DNA of 64,000 nt from Scalesia atractyloides. Its lineage: Eukaryota; Streptophyta; Magnoliopsida; Asterales; Asteraceae. The notes under the pieces are model-generated. The model was not told the DNA's origin, searched no databases, and saw only the letters and a list, made by a program, of their open reading frames with translations. Shown piece after piece: positions 11,111-21,000 of the stretch (its first letter is position 1; each line of letters starts with the position of its first letter). Location: assembly GCA_947069175.1 (NCBI GenBank), contig CAMTDV010000022.1, positions 33,047,476 to 33,111,475 on the forward strand. Direction: 5' to 3'. The position numbers were made by a program, and so were the translations under genes.

Positions 11111-11560
11111 CTGTAGGTACAGGCACAACTTCTGACCTCCCAACGATGCCTATCTTACCTGAGGATGATGAAGATGCTGAACAGCTGCAAGAGTCTTTCA
11201 AGCAGCTGAGTGTGGATCCACCTGGATTCAATGAAGCTGTGTCTACACCTCCACCAGCATCACAGAATCGGGAAACCGCTTCTGAACAGATTCCTCAGGC
11301 TGGTTCCCCTGAAGTTGAGGTTCCAAACACAGAAACTCTTGTGGCACCTGAAGAAGCTACAACTCCTGATGTCTTAGACTCCTCTCTGTTTCTAAAGCGT
11401 ACACCACCAGATTGTTCTGTTGATTCATCAGTCAACATTCACACTGGTGCAACTAATGAGGGGGAGCAATCTGGAGTTGCATCATAGAGTATTACAAACT
11501 TGTAGTCAGATCTCCATGTTCCTGCTAGCCTATACCACAGCGTTTACAGCGCGATCATCC
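11077..11560 (+). pseudogene. Element B integrase-RT linker
   Basis: 136-codon open frame rich in P, E, S and T, with no motif; it occupies the usual low-complexity linker between copia integrase and RT. It ends at a TAG at 11485 and is followed by ATRSQSG-like sequence leading into RT. Confidence 0.55.
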
Positions 11561-12536
11561 GATTGAAAATGTTATTGGTCCTATTACTGCTGCAGTTCGG
11601 ACTCGCAGTCAATCAGGAGACATCAATACCTGCCTTTACTCTTGTTTTATCTCACAAATTGAACCTAAAAGCATTGATGTCGCCTTGCAGGAACCAGGTT
11701 GGGTTGAAGTTATGCATGAAGAACTCATCAGTTTGAGAAACTTGGGGTATAGCAATTGGTGAAGCTTCCTCAGGGAAAACGTGCTCTTGGAACTCGTTGG
11801 GTATTTCGCAACAAACAGGATGACACTGGTGTGATTGTGAGGAACAAAGCTCGACTGGTTGTTTAGGGTTTCCGCCAGATTGAGGGGTTGGAATATGATG
11901 AAGTTTATGCACCGGTGGCTAGGTTGGAATCCATTCGTATTTTGTTGGCATATGCATCATACATGGACTTCACATACTATTAAATGGACATCAACACTGC
12001 GTTTCTTTACGACACGGTTAAAGAGGAGATATACGTGGCACAACCACCGGGTTTCGCTGATCCTGACAAGCCAGATTATGCATACAAATTGGACAACGCT
12101 TTGTATGGATTGCCTCAAGCGCCTCGTGCGTGGTACGCAACCCTAATAGAGCATCTGCTTGCTCACGGATATACTCGGGGAACCATTGATCAAACTTTGT
12201 TCATCAGACGTGTTGACAAGGACATCATTCTTGTTCAAATTTCGTCGATGATATTATTTTTGGTTCTACGGATGATGGGTTGTGTCGGGAGTTTGAAGAG
12301 GTCTGAAGAAAAAATTTGAGATGAGCTCATTGGGAGAGATGACTATGTTTTTGGGACTTCAAGTTCGTCAAAGCCCACAAGGAATCTTGATCCATCAAGG
12401 GAAATATGTCAATGACGTTCTTGCCAAATTCAAGCTTACAGATTCAAATCCTATGGCTTCACCTATCGCTGAACGGCCTTTGTTAAATGAAGACGCAGAA
12501 GAACGCCTGTCAATCCAACCATATATCGGTCTATGA
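11561..12536 (+). pseudogene. Element B reverse transcriptase with a one-base deletion in the catalytic box
   Basis: Copia RT: EPGWVEVMHEE, then GTRWVFRNKQDDTG, ARLVV, YDEVYAPVARLESIRILLAYA, MDINTAFL, PPGFADPDKPDYAYKLDNALYGL, then SLGEMTMFLGLQV. Several stops (near 11759, 11863 and 11981). Around 12236-12252 the Tyr codon of the YVDD box has lost one base (reading ATTTCGTCGATGAT), shifting the frame exactly at the metal-binding motif. The downstream RT resumes at 12321. By family it makes cDNA from element RNA. Confidence 0.85.
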
Positions 12537-13160
12537 TTGGTTCACTCACGTATCTCACTGCAAGTCAGCCAGATATCATGTTTGACGTTTGCTAGTGTGC
12601 TCGATATCAGGCTACTCATAAACTCTCTCATTTACATGTTCTTAAAAGAATCTTTAGGTACCTCAAAGGGGCACCATCATTGGGCCTCTGATATCCTAAA
12701 ACTTCCAAATTTGAACTGTATGCTTTCTCTGACAGTAATCTTGGAGGTACAGGCAGGGGCATGCGCTCAACTTCAGCTGGATGCCAATTCTTGGGAGATA
12801 GATCAATCTCTTGGCAATGCAAGAAGCAGCAGACGTTCTCGCTTTCTATAGCAGAAGTAGAATATGTTGCAGCATCCGCTTGCTGCTCCCAGGTTTTATG
12901 GATGCAACACCAGCTTGCGGATTACGGTTTGACTTATCTAAACAGAACAATTTATTATGATAATCCCGCTATCCAAATTGTCAAAAACTCTGTTTTTCAC
13001 TCTAAAACCAAGCACATAAATATCAAAGTTCATTTTATTCGTGATAGCTATTAAAAAGGTCTCGTTAAACTTGAGCAAATCCACACTGATGCAAACGTTG
13101 CGGATTTGTTCACGTAACCCGTTAGCAACACGCGTTTTCAAGCGCTTGTGGATCTTCTCA
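12537..13160 (+). pseudogene. Element B RNase H domain, end of pol
   Basis: Fragments in shifted frames: CSTSAGCQFLGDRSISW at about 12757, then 12761-13054 with SIAEVEYVAASACCSQVLWM and FHSKTKHINIKVHFIRD, all standard copia RNase H motifs. A TAA at about 13054 and TAG/TAA near 13117 interrupt; pol homology ends near 13160. Function by family: removes RNA from the RNA-DNA hybrid. Confidence 0.82.
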
Positions 13161-14329
13161 AAATGATCCGGTTTTTTTCTAACTGTGCATTCTCTATCTT
13201 TTTGTTTAGTTTGTTTTTCTTTCTTTTTCTTGTTTGCCTCGTAAATTTCAAATTTAGGGGGACGAAAATTACAAAAATACAAAAGCATTTGAAAAACTAG
13301 AAAAACATAAAAACATTAAAAATTTAGAAAATGAAAAAATAATTTCAAACAGTTTTGCAATGATTGGGAAATGAAATAATTTCTCGTGATAAAGGCTTTG
13401 ACTAACACATGTAAGGTGTTGTAGCGGAACGACTTGGATCGAAAGTGATATGTTGATAGGTCTAGAGCTCAACCGGATAGTATAAGCCAAATGATATAAA
13501 CATAAAGAATATATATTCAGTGGGTCACACACTATCGGCATATGATTTTATGGTCTTAAATCCTGTGTTGATAGATAGCAAACATCTGAGGTTTTGGGTC
13601 TTTATGTTGTTGAGTCATCCGGCGATATCTTGGCTGCCCTTCTGTTGCATCCAGATTATATGCAGACCTAGGCACAGTCAGGTTATTCTAAAAAGAGCCA
13701 AATCAGAAGGGCCAAAACCTTAAAAGAAAGGAAATCTCATCATGAGAAAATTCCATGAATTCAAACATACCACATAAGGTATTTGCCTAACCCTCGTCAG
13801 TTACTATTGGTCACTCTGTTGTACGAAAGTACTGACCTATTCACCAATAGTCTGACGTTGTAAAAGATAAAGGATGATCTCAGTATATTCACCTGCTACG
13901 ATGAATCATTTTGCTTACCTTGATCGGGGGGTATGTCATGGAGTGGGACACATGGGTATCATAGTATAATACTATCTTAAGCATATCATAAAGCAAAAAT
14001 TAGAAGGAAGATATTTAGGTTTAAAATGGACAAGTATATTGGCAATTGCTTAGACTAGTCTTACCCAGCTCACACTAATAAATGTTCCTTAGTCTGCTTA
14101 AAAATGATTTGATCCCATAGCAAGACTGTGTATATGATTTTGTTTAAATGTTTTACTTAGTTTCTTTTATTTGGTAAAGAGTGGTTGGTTGCTTGGTTAG
14201 TTAAATTGTTAATTTTTAAGTTAGGTGATTTTTGTCAAGGGGTATTGGACTGGCCTGCTGAATTTTGGAATTGGGCCAATTCAATAGAATTTTTGAAAGT
14301 CCTGAATTCAACAGCTTTGGGTTATTGTG

Positions 14330-14890
14330 GTACTGTTCCAGATTAGGCCTAACACATTCCAGATAGGACCACTGACCCAAGTGATTTCTCCTCTGATTGT
14401 TTAGACCGGTCATTGTTCCGGATTGGGCCCAAATAAGTTTGATCAAGCCCAATCCGGATAGTGTATGAATCAGATGTCGGATGATTGGATCAAGATTGAC
14501 TTGAGCCCAAAAGTTTCAGGCCCAAGCCCATTCCGGAATAGCATAATAATGAATCAAAGTTACATTTCGGATCATTCACAAAAATTTCCTTCCGAAATCC
14601 TCTGATCATCATCTGGATTGATATTGTTCACATTCATCTGAATTTCATCCAATTTATATCCGAGTTAGGTATAATATGCTTCTTAATTATAAAAATTAAA
14701 GGATAATCTTCAAATCTTCATGTTCTCAAGCATCTCGGATGGCATCTCGAATGGCATTTCGGAGACATCTTCAAACAGACTAGCATTCTGGATTACATTC
14801 TGGATGAATAATCAACCGGAATAGTTGAACTCGGACTCCATTTCGGATGATATTCATCTGGAATGGTGAAAGGTTCATTCAGATTCCAGT
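14330..14890 (+). repeat. Second array of degenerate CGGAT-like words in element B
   Basis: About 20 copies of TTCCGGAT, TCTGGAT, TTCGGATG and TTCCAGAT variants in about 560 bases, the same word family as in the leader at 5170-5790. No ORF explains them. Confidence 0.65.
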
Positions 14891-14919
14891 TTGAACCTTT
14901 CTGATTCAAGATTCCAACG

Positions 14920-15020
14920 ATCGAACCTTTGAACTGTTTTTGAACCTTTCCAATGATTGAACCTTTTGAACTGTTTTTGAACCTTTCCAATGATTGAACC
15001 TTTTGAACTGTTTTTGAACC
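14920..15020 (+). repeat. Short tandem repeat, about 37-bp unit, nearly three copies
   Basis: Unit built on GAACCTTT-GAACTGTTTTT-GAACCTTTCCAATGATT, repeated from about 14920 to 15018 with small indels in the T runs. Confidence 0.8.
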
Positions 15021-15104
15021 TTCGGAATTTTGTTGACTCTTAACCCTGAACTTTTAAGATAAACTCTTTTTGACCTGTCAGTTGGTTTTGCTGAGTTTGA
15101 TTTA

Positions 15105-15126
15105 ACTTGTTTATTCTTTCTGACAG
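15105..15126 (+). promoter_or_regulatory. Candidate 3' splice site before env-like ORF
   Basis: A pyrimidine-rich run ending TTCTTTCTGACAG, two bases before ATG 15129. A branch-point-like CTGAC overlaps the AG, so it is suggestive rather than convincing. It would allow a spliced subgenomic RNA, as reported for some plant env-like elements. Confidence 0.35.
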
Positions 15127-15128
15127 AA

Positions 15129-17713
15129 ATGGCGGAAGAGGCACTCGATGCGGTTATGTTGTTGGAAGAACAGTTTCACAATCAAGCGGGTTATTTATCA
15201 AATCCTCTAGCAGAGTTTTTCCAGGTTCAGATCTATGATGACAGGTCTGAATGATTGCAAGATTTCATACGCCATTCGAGCCAATCCAGATATACATCGA
15301 GATCTTGTACAATCCAGATTCAGGGAAACGAGATTGTGGTGGATGAAGCCTGTATCCGAGAGGTGTTGCGGTTTGCTGAGCTGTAGGTTATCCAGCGATA
15401 TATGCCAAGGGGAAGGTGATGCATGTATTAGCAGAGATGAGCTATGAGGGAACTTATCCGCCTTTGCTGAAGAAGATGTTCCCAGTGTATTGGAGACTAT
15501 TAGTGCACATCTTTATGCATTGTATATCATAGAATAAAGGAGGATTGGATCAGCCTAATCAAACACAGACCTCTGCGATAGTATCTCTAGTGATGGACTG
15601 GAAATATAACTTCTCTGGTTATATTTTTGAGAATATGAAGAAGATTTTGGAGCAGTCGAAGAAGAAAATGTTTTTACTTTACCCTAGGTTTATACAGCTG
15701 ATTTTGGATGCACGCTACTCGGATCTGCTAAAGATGCTTCTGATGCAAACCTGCTATACATGAACATATGGGTCCAACCATTTTTGGGACGATGAAGAAA
15801 AATAGGTCGACATCAAAGACGGTATTTGCTGGACGCATACCTTTGAGGAAGTTCAGAAAGTTTTGCGAGGTGATTGGTCAGGATATCCCAGCACCTAAGC
15901 CAGTTAATGCTATGGTAGCTAAGGAACATGATATATCGATGAAGGAGAAAGAGATTGTAGTTGAGGATTTGGTTACTGATGCTGATACAGATGAGGAAGA
16001 AGCTTTATTGGAATCCATTACAGAAACTGAAGCATATCCGATTCCAGAATTACAAGAGATTTCAACGAAAATTTAGAAGCACTAATTGCATTGCTAAAGG
16101 ATATTCATGAGCAACAGGGTGATCCTCCTCTTGTGTTACCTCGTGTTGATATTCCGGTTGGTAGGGTTGATTCTGATGAAGGTGTTGAAGAAGATGAGGT
16201 ACCATTAGTGAAGGCGACGTACAGAGGTTGTTAAAGAACCCAGTTATTCTGAAGCTCAGATTGGTGATGCTGCTGAAGAATCTATTACTGTTACATCCTT
16301 AGTTACTGTGTTGTTGACTGATACTCCAATGGTTGAGCCTACTATTGCTGCAGAACCGACAGCTACTCACATTGTTACTCATTCTACTGTTGTGTCCATT
16401 CCAGAAGATTCTATGTTAGACATGGTGGATTTTGGTGGTAGTTCGACGGGTGCTGGAGGATCAGGGGCTGGTGGTAGTGGTTCAGGTGGTATTCAAGGTG
16501 ATGATATGGATTATTCGAGGCGATCAGAGAAACGAGCATTTGATTTCAGCAGATTGGATAGTGATGACGAAGATGTGGATGTTGTTGATTTGAAAAGGAG
16601 AGTAATTGTGCTTGAGCAAGAAGTCATTCTTAAAGATGCACAAATTGCTTCGTTGCAGACTCGATTGGATTCTCGAGATCAGACGATTGACCAACTTCAA
16701 GGTGATGTTTCGTTGCTAATGACTATGGTCTTTGATTTGAAGGCGAAGCTGGAAAATAAATTCAGACGAGAGTTTTCTGATCCAGCTGATGATCCTGTCA
16801 ACGTTGAACATCGTCACCAAGCGGCTGAGCAAAGGGAGTTAGAAAGAGTAGATGTCGAACAGCTTGCTGCTGATCGTCAAGCAGGATTGGATGATTACTT
16901 ACGTGATTCGAAGAAAAGGTACAATACGAGTCAGAAACGTCAGACTGCTCAAAAGAAAAGGCAGATGGTTCTAACGAAGAATGTTTACGTGAATCCGCTT
17001 GACGAGAACTTTCAGTTAAAGGATCCCTCCAACCAGTCTGAGAGATATGTTATGGAGTTTGGTTCAAGTTATTATAGTAAAGTTGGAAACAAGTCACGAG
17101 TGCTAAGTTGGACGCATGATCATGTGAAGAAAATGTGGCTGATCGTTAGACAGGATGGTACACGAGAATACTACTCAAAGGTATCTCAGTTTGAGAACTG
17201 GACAAAGGTTGCAGTAACTGATCTTCTAAGAGCTCGTTATACTGACGAGGATACTACGGAATGTGGACCAGGGTGGAGGTTCTTTAAGTGATTGGAGCAA
17301 GAAGTCAAGAATGGTTTTTAAACGACGAAAACTGTTGAACCATATCTGCAGGCTACTAAGGGTGTTCGTGATGCAAGAATTAGTAGACGGTTTAAATCGG
17401 TGATGTGGCCTCCAACAGACAAAGAACTTGTGATACTAGTTGCTCCGACATATCCAAGAGGTATTCTGAAAAATTTTAATTTCTGGATGTACGATCCGAA
17501 AATTCGAATGTAGCGATTGTCATTAAAGAGAAAGCTTTTCAAGTGAATGACGTGGTGGATTTAGTGAGTTTTCATGATGAAGATCTGCAAGTTCTAGCTG
17601 AGAATCAAATTCAAACTGCAGAATTATATGAAGCTTGTGCTAAGGATTGGACGACAGCAGTTGCTGGGATGATAGCTGGAAGATTGGGAGTCGATGTGCT
17701 ACCTAAAGATTAA
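15129..17713 (+). pseudogene. Element B env-like extra ORF (decayed)
   Basis: ATG at 15129 opens MAEEALDAVMLLEEQF, broken by a TGA at 15250 and several frameshifts. Collinear fragments follow: MSYEGTYPPLLKKMFPVYWR with LLVHIFMHCIS (about 15430-15530), then WKYNFSGYIFENMKKILEQ and KKKMFLLYPRFIQLILD (15600-15715), then an acidic stretch (15768-16076), a coiled-coil part (16308-17291) and a tail to about 17713. From memory this resembles a protein encoded downstream of pol in many Asteraceae copia elements; its function is unknown. 'Env-like' describes position only: I see no clear signal peptide or membrane segment. Confidence 0.65.
16308..17291 (+). CDS. Coiled-coil C-terminal part of env-like region, 327 codons open
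   Basis: The longest open frame in the window. Residues about 1-55 are Thr/Val/Pro-rich and end in a Gly/Ser stretch (GGSSTGAGGSGAGGSGSGG). Residues about 75-150 form an ideal heptad-like stretch (LKRRVIVLEQEVILKDAQ and following), strongly coiled coil; residues 165-225 are charged; the C-terminal 100 residues look globular, Trp/Tyr-rich. The ATG at 16308 is merely the first in frame; the coding frame probably began upstream as part of the 15129 ORF. No known domain recognised. Confidence 0.55.
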   Translation: MLLTDTPMVEPTIAAEPTATHIVTHSTVVSIPEDSMLDMVDFGGSSTGAGGSGAGGSGSGGIQGDDMDYSRRSEKRAFDFSRLDSDDEDVDVVDLKRRVIVLEQEVILKDAQIASLQTRLDSRDQTIDQLQGDVSLLMTMVFDLKAKLENKFRREFSDPADDPVNVEHRHQAAEQRELERVDVEQLAADRQAGLDDYLRDSKKRYNTSQKRQTAQKKRQMVLTKNVYVNPLDENFQLKDPSNQSERYVMEFGSSYYSKVGNKSRVLSWTHDHVKKMWLIVRQDGTREYYSKVSQFENWTKVAVTDLLRARYTDEDTTECGPGWRFFK

Positions 17714-17731
17714 AAGCCTAATGTTCTAAAC

Positions 17732-17743
17732 GTAGGGGGAGAT
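17732..17743 (+). other. Element B polypurine tract
   Basis: GTAGGGGGAGAT abuts the TG of the 3' LTR; it primes plus-strand DNA synthesis in this family. Confidence 0.9.
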
Positions 17744-18046
17744 TGTTGGGCCCCTAACTAAAGGTTTACACATTAGTGATACATTTGGGCTAAGTTTGGG
17801 GGTTTGGGCTTCCTAGAGCCTTATGGGCCTAGGGTTGTAACAATTGGTTATGTGACTAGTATAAATACATGTATTAGGTTAATATTTGGTAGCTAGTCAG
17901 TTTGTTATTGAAAACCTTGTATCAGACACTTTTTGGTGTATGCAAGTTGTTTTGATCGAAGATTGTTCTTGTTCTTTATTCTAATCTTTATTTCCGCAAT
18001 CGATTAGTCTTGTGATATCGTATTAGATCCGATTTCAGGACTTACA
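17744..18046 (+). repeat. Element B 3' LTR
   Basis: 303 bp, starts TGTTGGGCC and ends ACTTACA, nearly identical to 4696-4998 and preceded by the PPT. Confidence 0.95.
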
Positions 18047-18051
18047 TCCTC
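18047..18051. repeat. Target site duplication (right) of element B: TCCTC
   Basis: Identical to 4691-4695; element A's gag resumes here. Confidence 0.95.
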
Positions 18052-19092
18052 CATATCATCTGGATCTACCTGATACATGTCTTCAGCAGTGAGAAAATCT
18101 CTTTTCAGCTCACCTGACATAAGAGCTTCATAGCTACTCAGGAAGGTGTTAAACAATGCAACATGTTCCGTGGATATCTTGAGTGCTTAAGCATCACCGA
18201 CCATAGTGTTCTTCTCGTTAGATGATGGAGCCTTTGTAGAGCTTGCGGAAGCGTTAAGGTAAGATGCGTTAGCACTTTGAGAACTTGAACCACAAGAGGT
18301 TATGGGGGCAAGGAATGCCATGTTTTTGGGAACAGAAGCAGCAGTAGATTGAGTACATTTCTAAGAGTATCCGGATTAATTCATTTCTCTCTTGAGCACA
18401 TCCATTTCAAAGGCCTTCAATGTATTGATCAGTTCTGAAAGAATGACAAGAGTTGTACTGGTCAAGAAGGTTCTTTTGATCATCATGCATCATAGACTCC
18501 ATTCTTTTGGAAGAGAGTCCAAAAGTTTCTTGATGGAGGCATAGTTGGCAACTCGATTGCCAACTTTCTTCATTTTTGTTAGCACGTTCAAGAATTGACT
18601 AATATAATCTGACAAGTTTTCACCTCGAACACTCCCGAATATATCGTATTCTTTATGAACCATATCTCTCTTGTTATCCATCAACTCTTCATTTCCTTCA
18701 TAGTGATCAATAATGGCTAACTACAATTCGTGAGCTGAAGTGTATTCCTCAAACAGGTTGTTATCATCCTTAGAAAAAGCCATTGTTAGAGCAGCGTGAG
18801 CCCTACGATCGCGTTGGATGAGCGTCATGTCCTCCTCAGTGAAGGTTGAAGGATCTTCGTTGATAGTTCGAACATCATCGCGAAGTACCATAGGAACATG
18901 TGGTCCTACAGTGACAGACATCCATTGAGTATAGTCCGTATACTCAAAGAACGCTTTGATTCGATTCTTCCAGCTACTGAAGTCTTCAGATCCTTTCAAC
19001 TTATGAGGTCTCGTAGCAGTTCCTGTCTCCAGTTCAGCTTGGGCTATTGGATTAAGTTGATTGAGTGGCATTTTTGTTGATTTCGAGTTCAA
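18052..19092 (-). pseudogene. Element A Gag N-terminal half
   Basis: The ATG at 19092-19090 opens MNSKSTKMPLNQLNPIAQ; GSEDFSSWKNRIKAFFEY near residues 34-51 is the UBN2-type copia Gag signature. A TAG near 18721 interrupts it; the 18490-18684 frame continues with DIFGSVRGENLSDYISQFLN and the LLDSLPKEW motif. It would join 4690 downward if element B were absent. Gag forms the particle shell. Confidence 0.8.
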
Positions 19093-19665
19093 AATCTTGA
19101 TCTTGGATTAATTACGCTGGAATTTGAGAGATCAGAGAGCAAATACGCTGAAAATAGCAATTACGCTAGTGATGCTTGGCTACTTGACCCGATGACAATA
19201 GCTAAATCTGCTAGAACACACAAAACAAACGTGAGTTTGGCTAAATGCGCCGATCACCATGATAAATCGTTGAGGATTTTTATCACTAACTTCGAAGTCA
19301 CCTTCAATTAATTACGCTGACACTATTTGTTGAAAATCAACAAATCTGCTGGTGTAATGCCGGCGTATTTGTTAATTACGCGATCTTCAAGTTAAAAACG
19401 CTATGTTCAAATTTATCTACACTGACTTCAAAACTAAATACGCCCAGCATGGTTTAAGTAGAACAAAAACCCTCTAATCCCCAAAAATGACTCAAAATCC
19501 ATGTTTCTTTGTACAAAATGACCCAAATGTTTACCAGATTAAACACACCAGATCAAGCTATTTTAAGTCCAAAAATTTGAAAAACCTTGAAACTTTGAAA
19601 ACTTTTGAAAAAACCTTCAAAACTTGAAGAATCTTAACATGAACTCAAACAATCAAGAGCACAAA
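19093..19665 (-). repeat. Element A leader with repeated AGCGTAWTT words
   Basis: Untranslated leader between PBS and gag. On the plus strand the words AATTACGCTG, AAATACGCTG, AAATCTGCTG and close variants recur about ten times between 19105 and 19450 (for example 19109, 19141, 19157, 19313, 19375), and again inside the LTR at 19981-20005. No ORF of note. Confidence 0.6.
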
Positions 19666-19678
19666 GGCTCTGATACCA
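19666..19678 (-). other. Element A primer binding site
   Basis: Plus strand GGCTCTGATACCA is the reverse complement of TGGTATCAGAGCC, complementary to initiator tRNA-Met, five bases from the LTR end. Confidence 0.9.
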
Positions 19679-19683
19679 AATTA

Positions 19684-20134
19684 TGAGTCCCAAAATAGAT
19701 ACGGATCATAGTGGTTTATTGTTATCACCCTAACAACTATAGATTAGTTGCTTGAATGTGTAAAAGTTAAGAAAAACCAAAAGATGAAGATGAATATTCT
19801 TGTACGGATCAAACAGCAAGTGTTGTATATGGAATCCCAAAAGTATAATCACTGAATGCACCTGGATGTTCGGATTTAGCACAAGAACTACAATCATGAC
19901 ACAAGAGAAATCACCAAAACTTGTCCAGAACCTTGGACTAGGGTTTTCCATTGATCACCAATATATACACACCAGACTACCAGCGTATTTATTAAATACG
20001 CTAGGACTTTAAATACGTTGCTACAGGTACAAGTACCAAAAATTACACTTTTAGCCTTTCTAGTTTTACTAACTATTACAATCAAGCTACAAACTATTAA
20101 ACTCCAGTATTAACGGTCTCAAAACGTCCTAACA
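19684..20134 (-). repeat. Element A 5' LTR
   Basis: 451 bp bounded by TGAGTCCC at the inner edge and CCTAACA at the outer edge (minus strand starts TGTTAGG and ends GGGACTCA). The inner edge is fixed by the PBS; the outer edge is chosen from the TG/CA rule because the partner LTR is outside the window. A TATA-like TGTATATATTGG on the minus strand near 19958-19969 fits a promoter. Confidence 0.7.
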
Positions 20135-20339
20135 AGGAACCGTGCAAATAAAGAACTGAAGTGTCATTCCATGGGGCATCATATTAGGGGGGGACTTATT
20201 AGAGATGATGCAAACTTGAAGTATCAATCAAGGGGGAATTAATTGAAGATATCATTTGCTTGATTGAAGTTGCAGAATATTCAAACACCACTTTGATATT
20301 TGAAGATCAAGATTCAACAGTGACGGCCAATGGGGAATC
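20135..20339 (+). mobile_element. Element C, internal 3' end with PPT-like motifs
   Basis: About 205 bases between element A's LTR and the next LTR, with purine-rich TTAGGGGGGGAC (about 20186-20197), CAAGGGGGAATT (20229-20240) and CAATGGGGAATC directly before the LTR at 20340. Reads as the 3' non-coding tail of a copia element into which A probably inserted. Confidence 0.5.
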
Positions 20340-20707
20340 TGTTAGTGCATGTTGTGTATGTTCGCCACTGTGCGAATAGGCTTGATAAAGCGTGTGTTTA
20401 ATATTATATAGCTGAGAGTTAGGAACGAACATATGAGACTTTGGAGAGGACGAAAACTCATCCGTATGGACAAGCTAATCCGTCCCAAATGTTCATGTAT
20501 ATAAATAGGGCTAATGTGTTCATAGTTTTGAGGTTTTGGAGTTTTGGCTGGATAGATTGCCTAATGCTCTCTTCAGCCTGTCAACGATGTATGCTCTTTC
20601 AGTATGAATGGAACTTTCTACTTTTGACTATTCTTACTAGATTTCTACCAAATTAGCTTTATCTTATCCAAACCTCCATCTAAACCCCCCATATCCAGAA
20701 CTTTCAA
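20340..20707 (+). repeat. Element C LTR
   Basis: Starts TGTTAGTGCATG and ends AACTTTCA, 368 bp. TATA-like CATGTATATAAATAG near 20492-20506. It is preceded by a PPT-like motif and followed by a PBS, so it has internal-type sequence on both sides. Confidence 0.75.
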
Positions 20708-20709
20708 TT

Positions 20710-20722
20710 GGTATCAGAGCTA
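20710..20722 (+). other. Element C primer binding site
   Basis: TGGTATCAGAGCT two bases after the LTR, complementary to initiator tRNA-Met. Confidence 0.85.
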
Positions 20723-21000
20723 CGGTACCGATTCAATCGATCTAACAGTTGATTGAGTCACCTACGCTCATGATTTATGGGTTTTTAGATGTAAAACATC
20801 AAATTAATGGTTAATTCATGGATAAAAAGTAAAATTGGAACCATAGGATTGATCAGTATGTCTTTTCAATCATTGTACAATTACAAACAATTTCGTATTC
20901 AATGAAACCTTGTGTTTTATTTTCGAAATATGTTTAATTATCTAATACATTTGCATAATTTCAATTTCTTGCACGATTTCGAACCCTCAAAAAAAATTTT
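20723..21000 (+). other. Element C leader remnant
   Basis: AT-rich, no ORF; the first 70 bases after the PBS read as a copia leader. No gag follows, so the internal region is deleted. Confidence 0.45.

Larger units (their letters stand above)
13161..15128 (+). other. Element B non-coding region between pol and env-like region
   Basis: No credible ORF. Contains a PPT-like TTTAGGGGGAC at 13252-13262, a second array of CGGAT-like words (about 14330-14890), a 3-copy tandem repeat at 14920-15020, and, just before the env-like ATG, a pyrimidine-rich stretch ending in CTGACAG (15105-15126) that looks like a splice acceptor. Confidence 0.6.
4696..18046 (+). mobile_element. Complete copia LTR retrotransposon B with post-pol env-like region
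   Basis: 13351 bp flanked by TSD TCCTC. LTRs at 4696-4998 and 17744-18046 are each 303 bp; by eye about 14 substitutions and two single-base indels separate them. PBS complementary to initiator tRNA-Met at 5001-5012; PPT at 17732-17743. Order: leader, Gag with two distant zinc knuckles, PR, IN, RT, RNase H, a 2-kb non-coding gap, then a 2.6-kb env-like region. The large size, long Gag and extra 3' ORF resemble the Sirevirus plan; that placement is inferred. Every major ORF has stops or frameshifts, so it is non-autonomous now. Confidence 0.93.
1..20134 (-). mobile_element. Copia element A (minus strand, 3' end outside window, split by element B)
   Basis: A Ty1/copia LTR retrotransposon read on the minus strand: 5' LTR 19684-20134, PBS 19666-19678, leader, gag, protease, integrase, and reverse transcriptase running off the left edge. 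The order gag-PR-IN-RT is the copia order. The gag frame is interrupted by element B, whose TSD (TCCTC) sits at 4691-4695 and 18047-18051, so A was resident before B inserted. All coding parts carry stops and frameshifts. The 3' LTR and the TSD of A lie outside the window. Confidence 0.9.

Noticed and set aside
13269..13541. 90-codon minus-strand open frame in element B
   Set aside because: Lies in the non-coding region after pol, opposite to element sense, with no motif.
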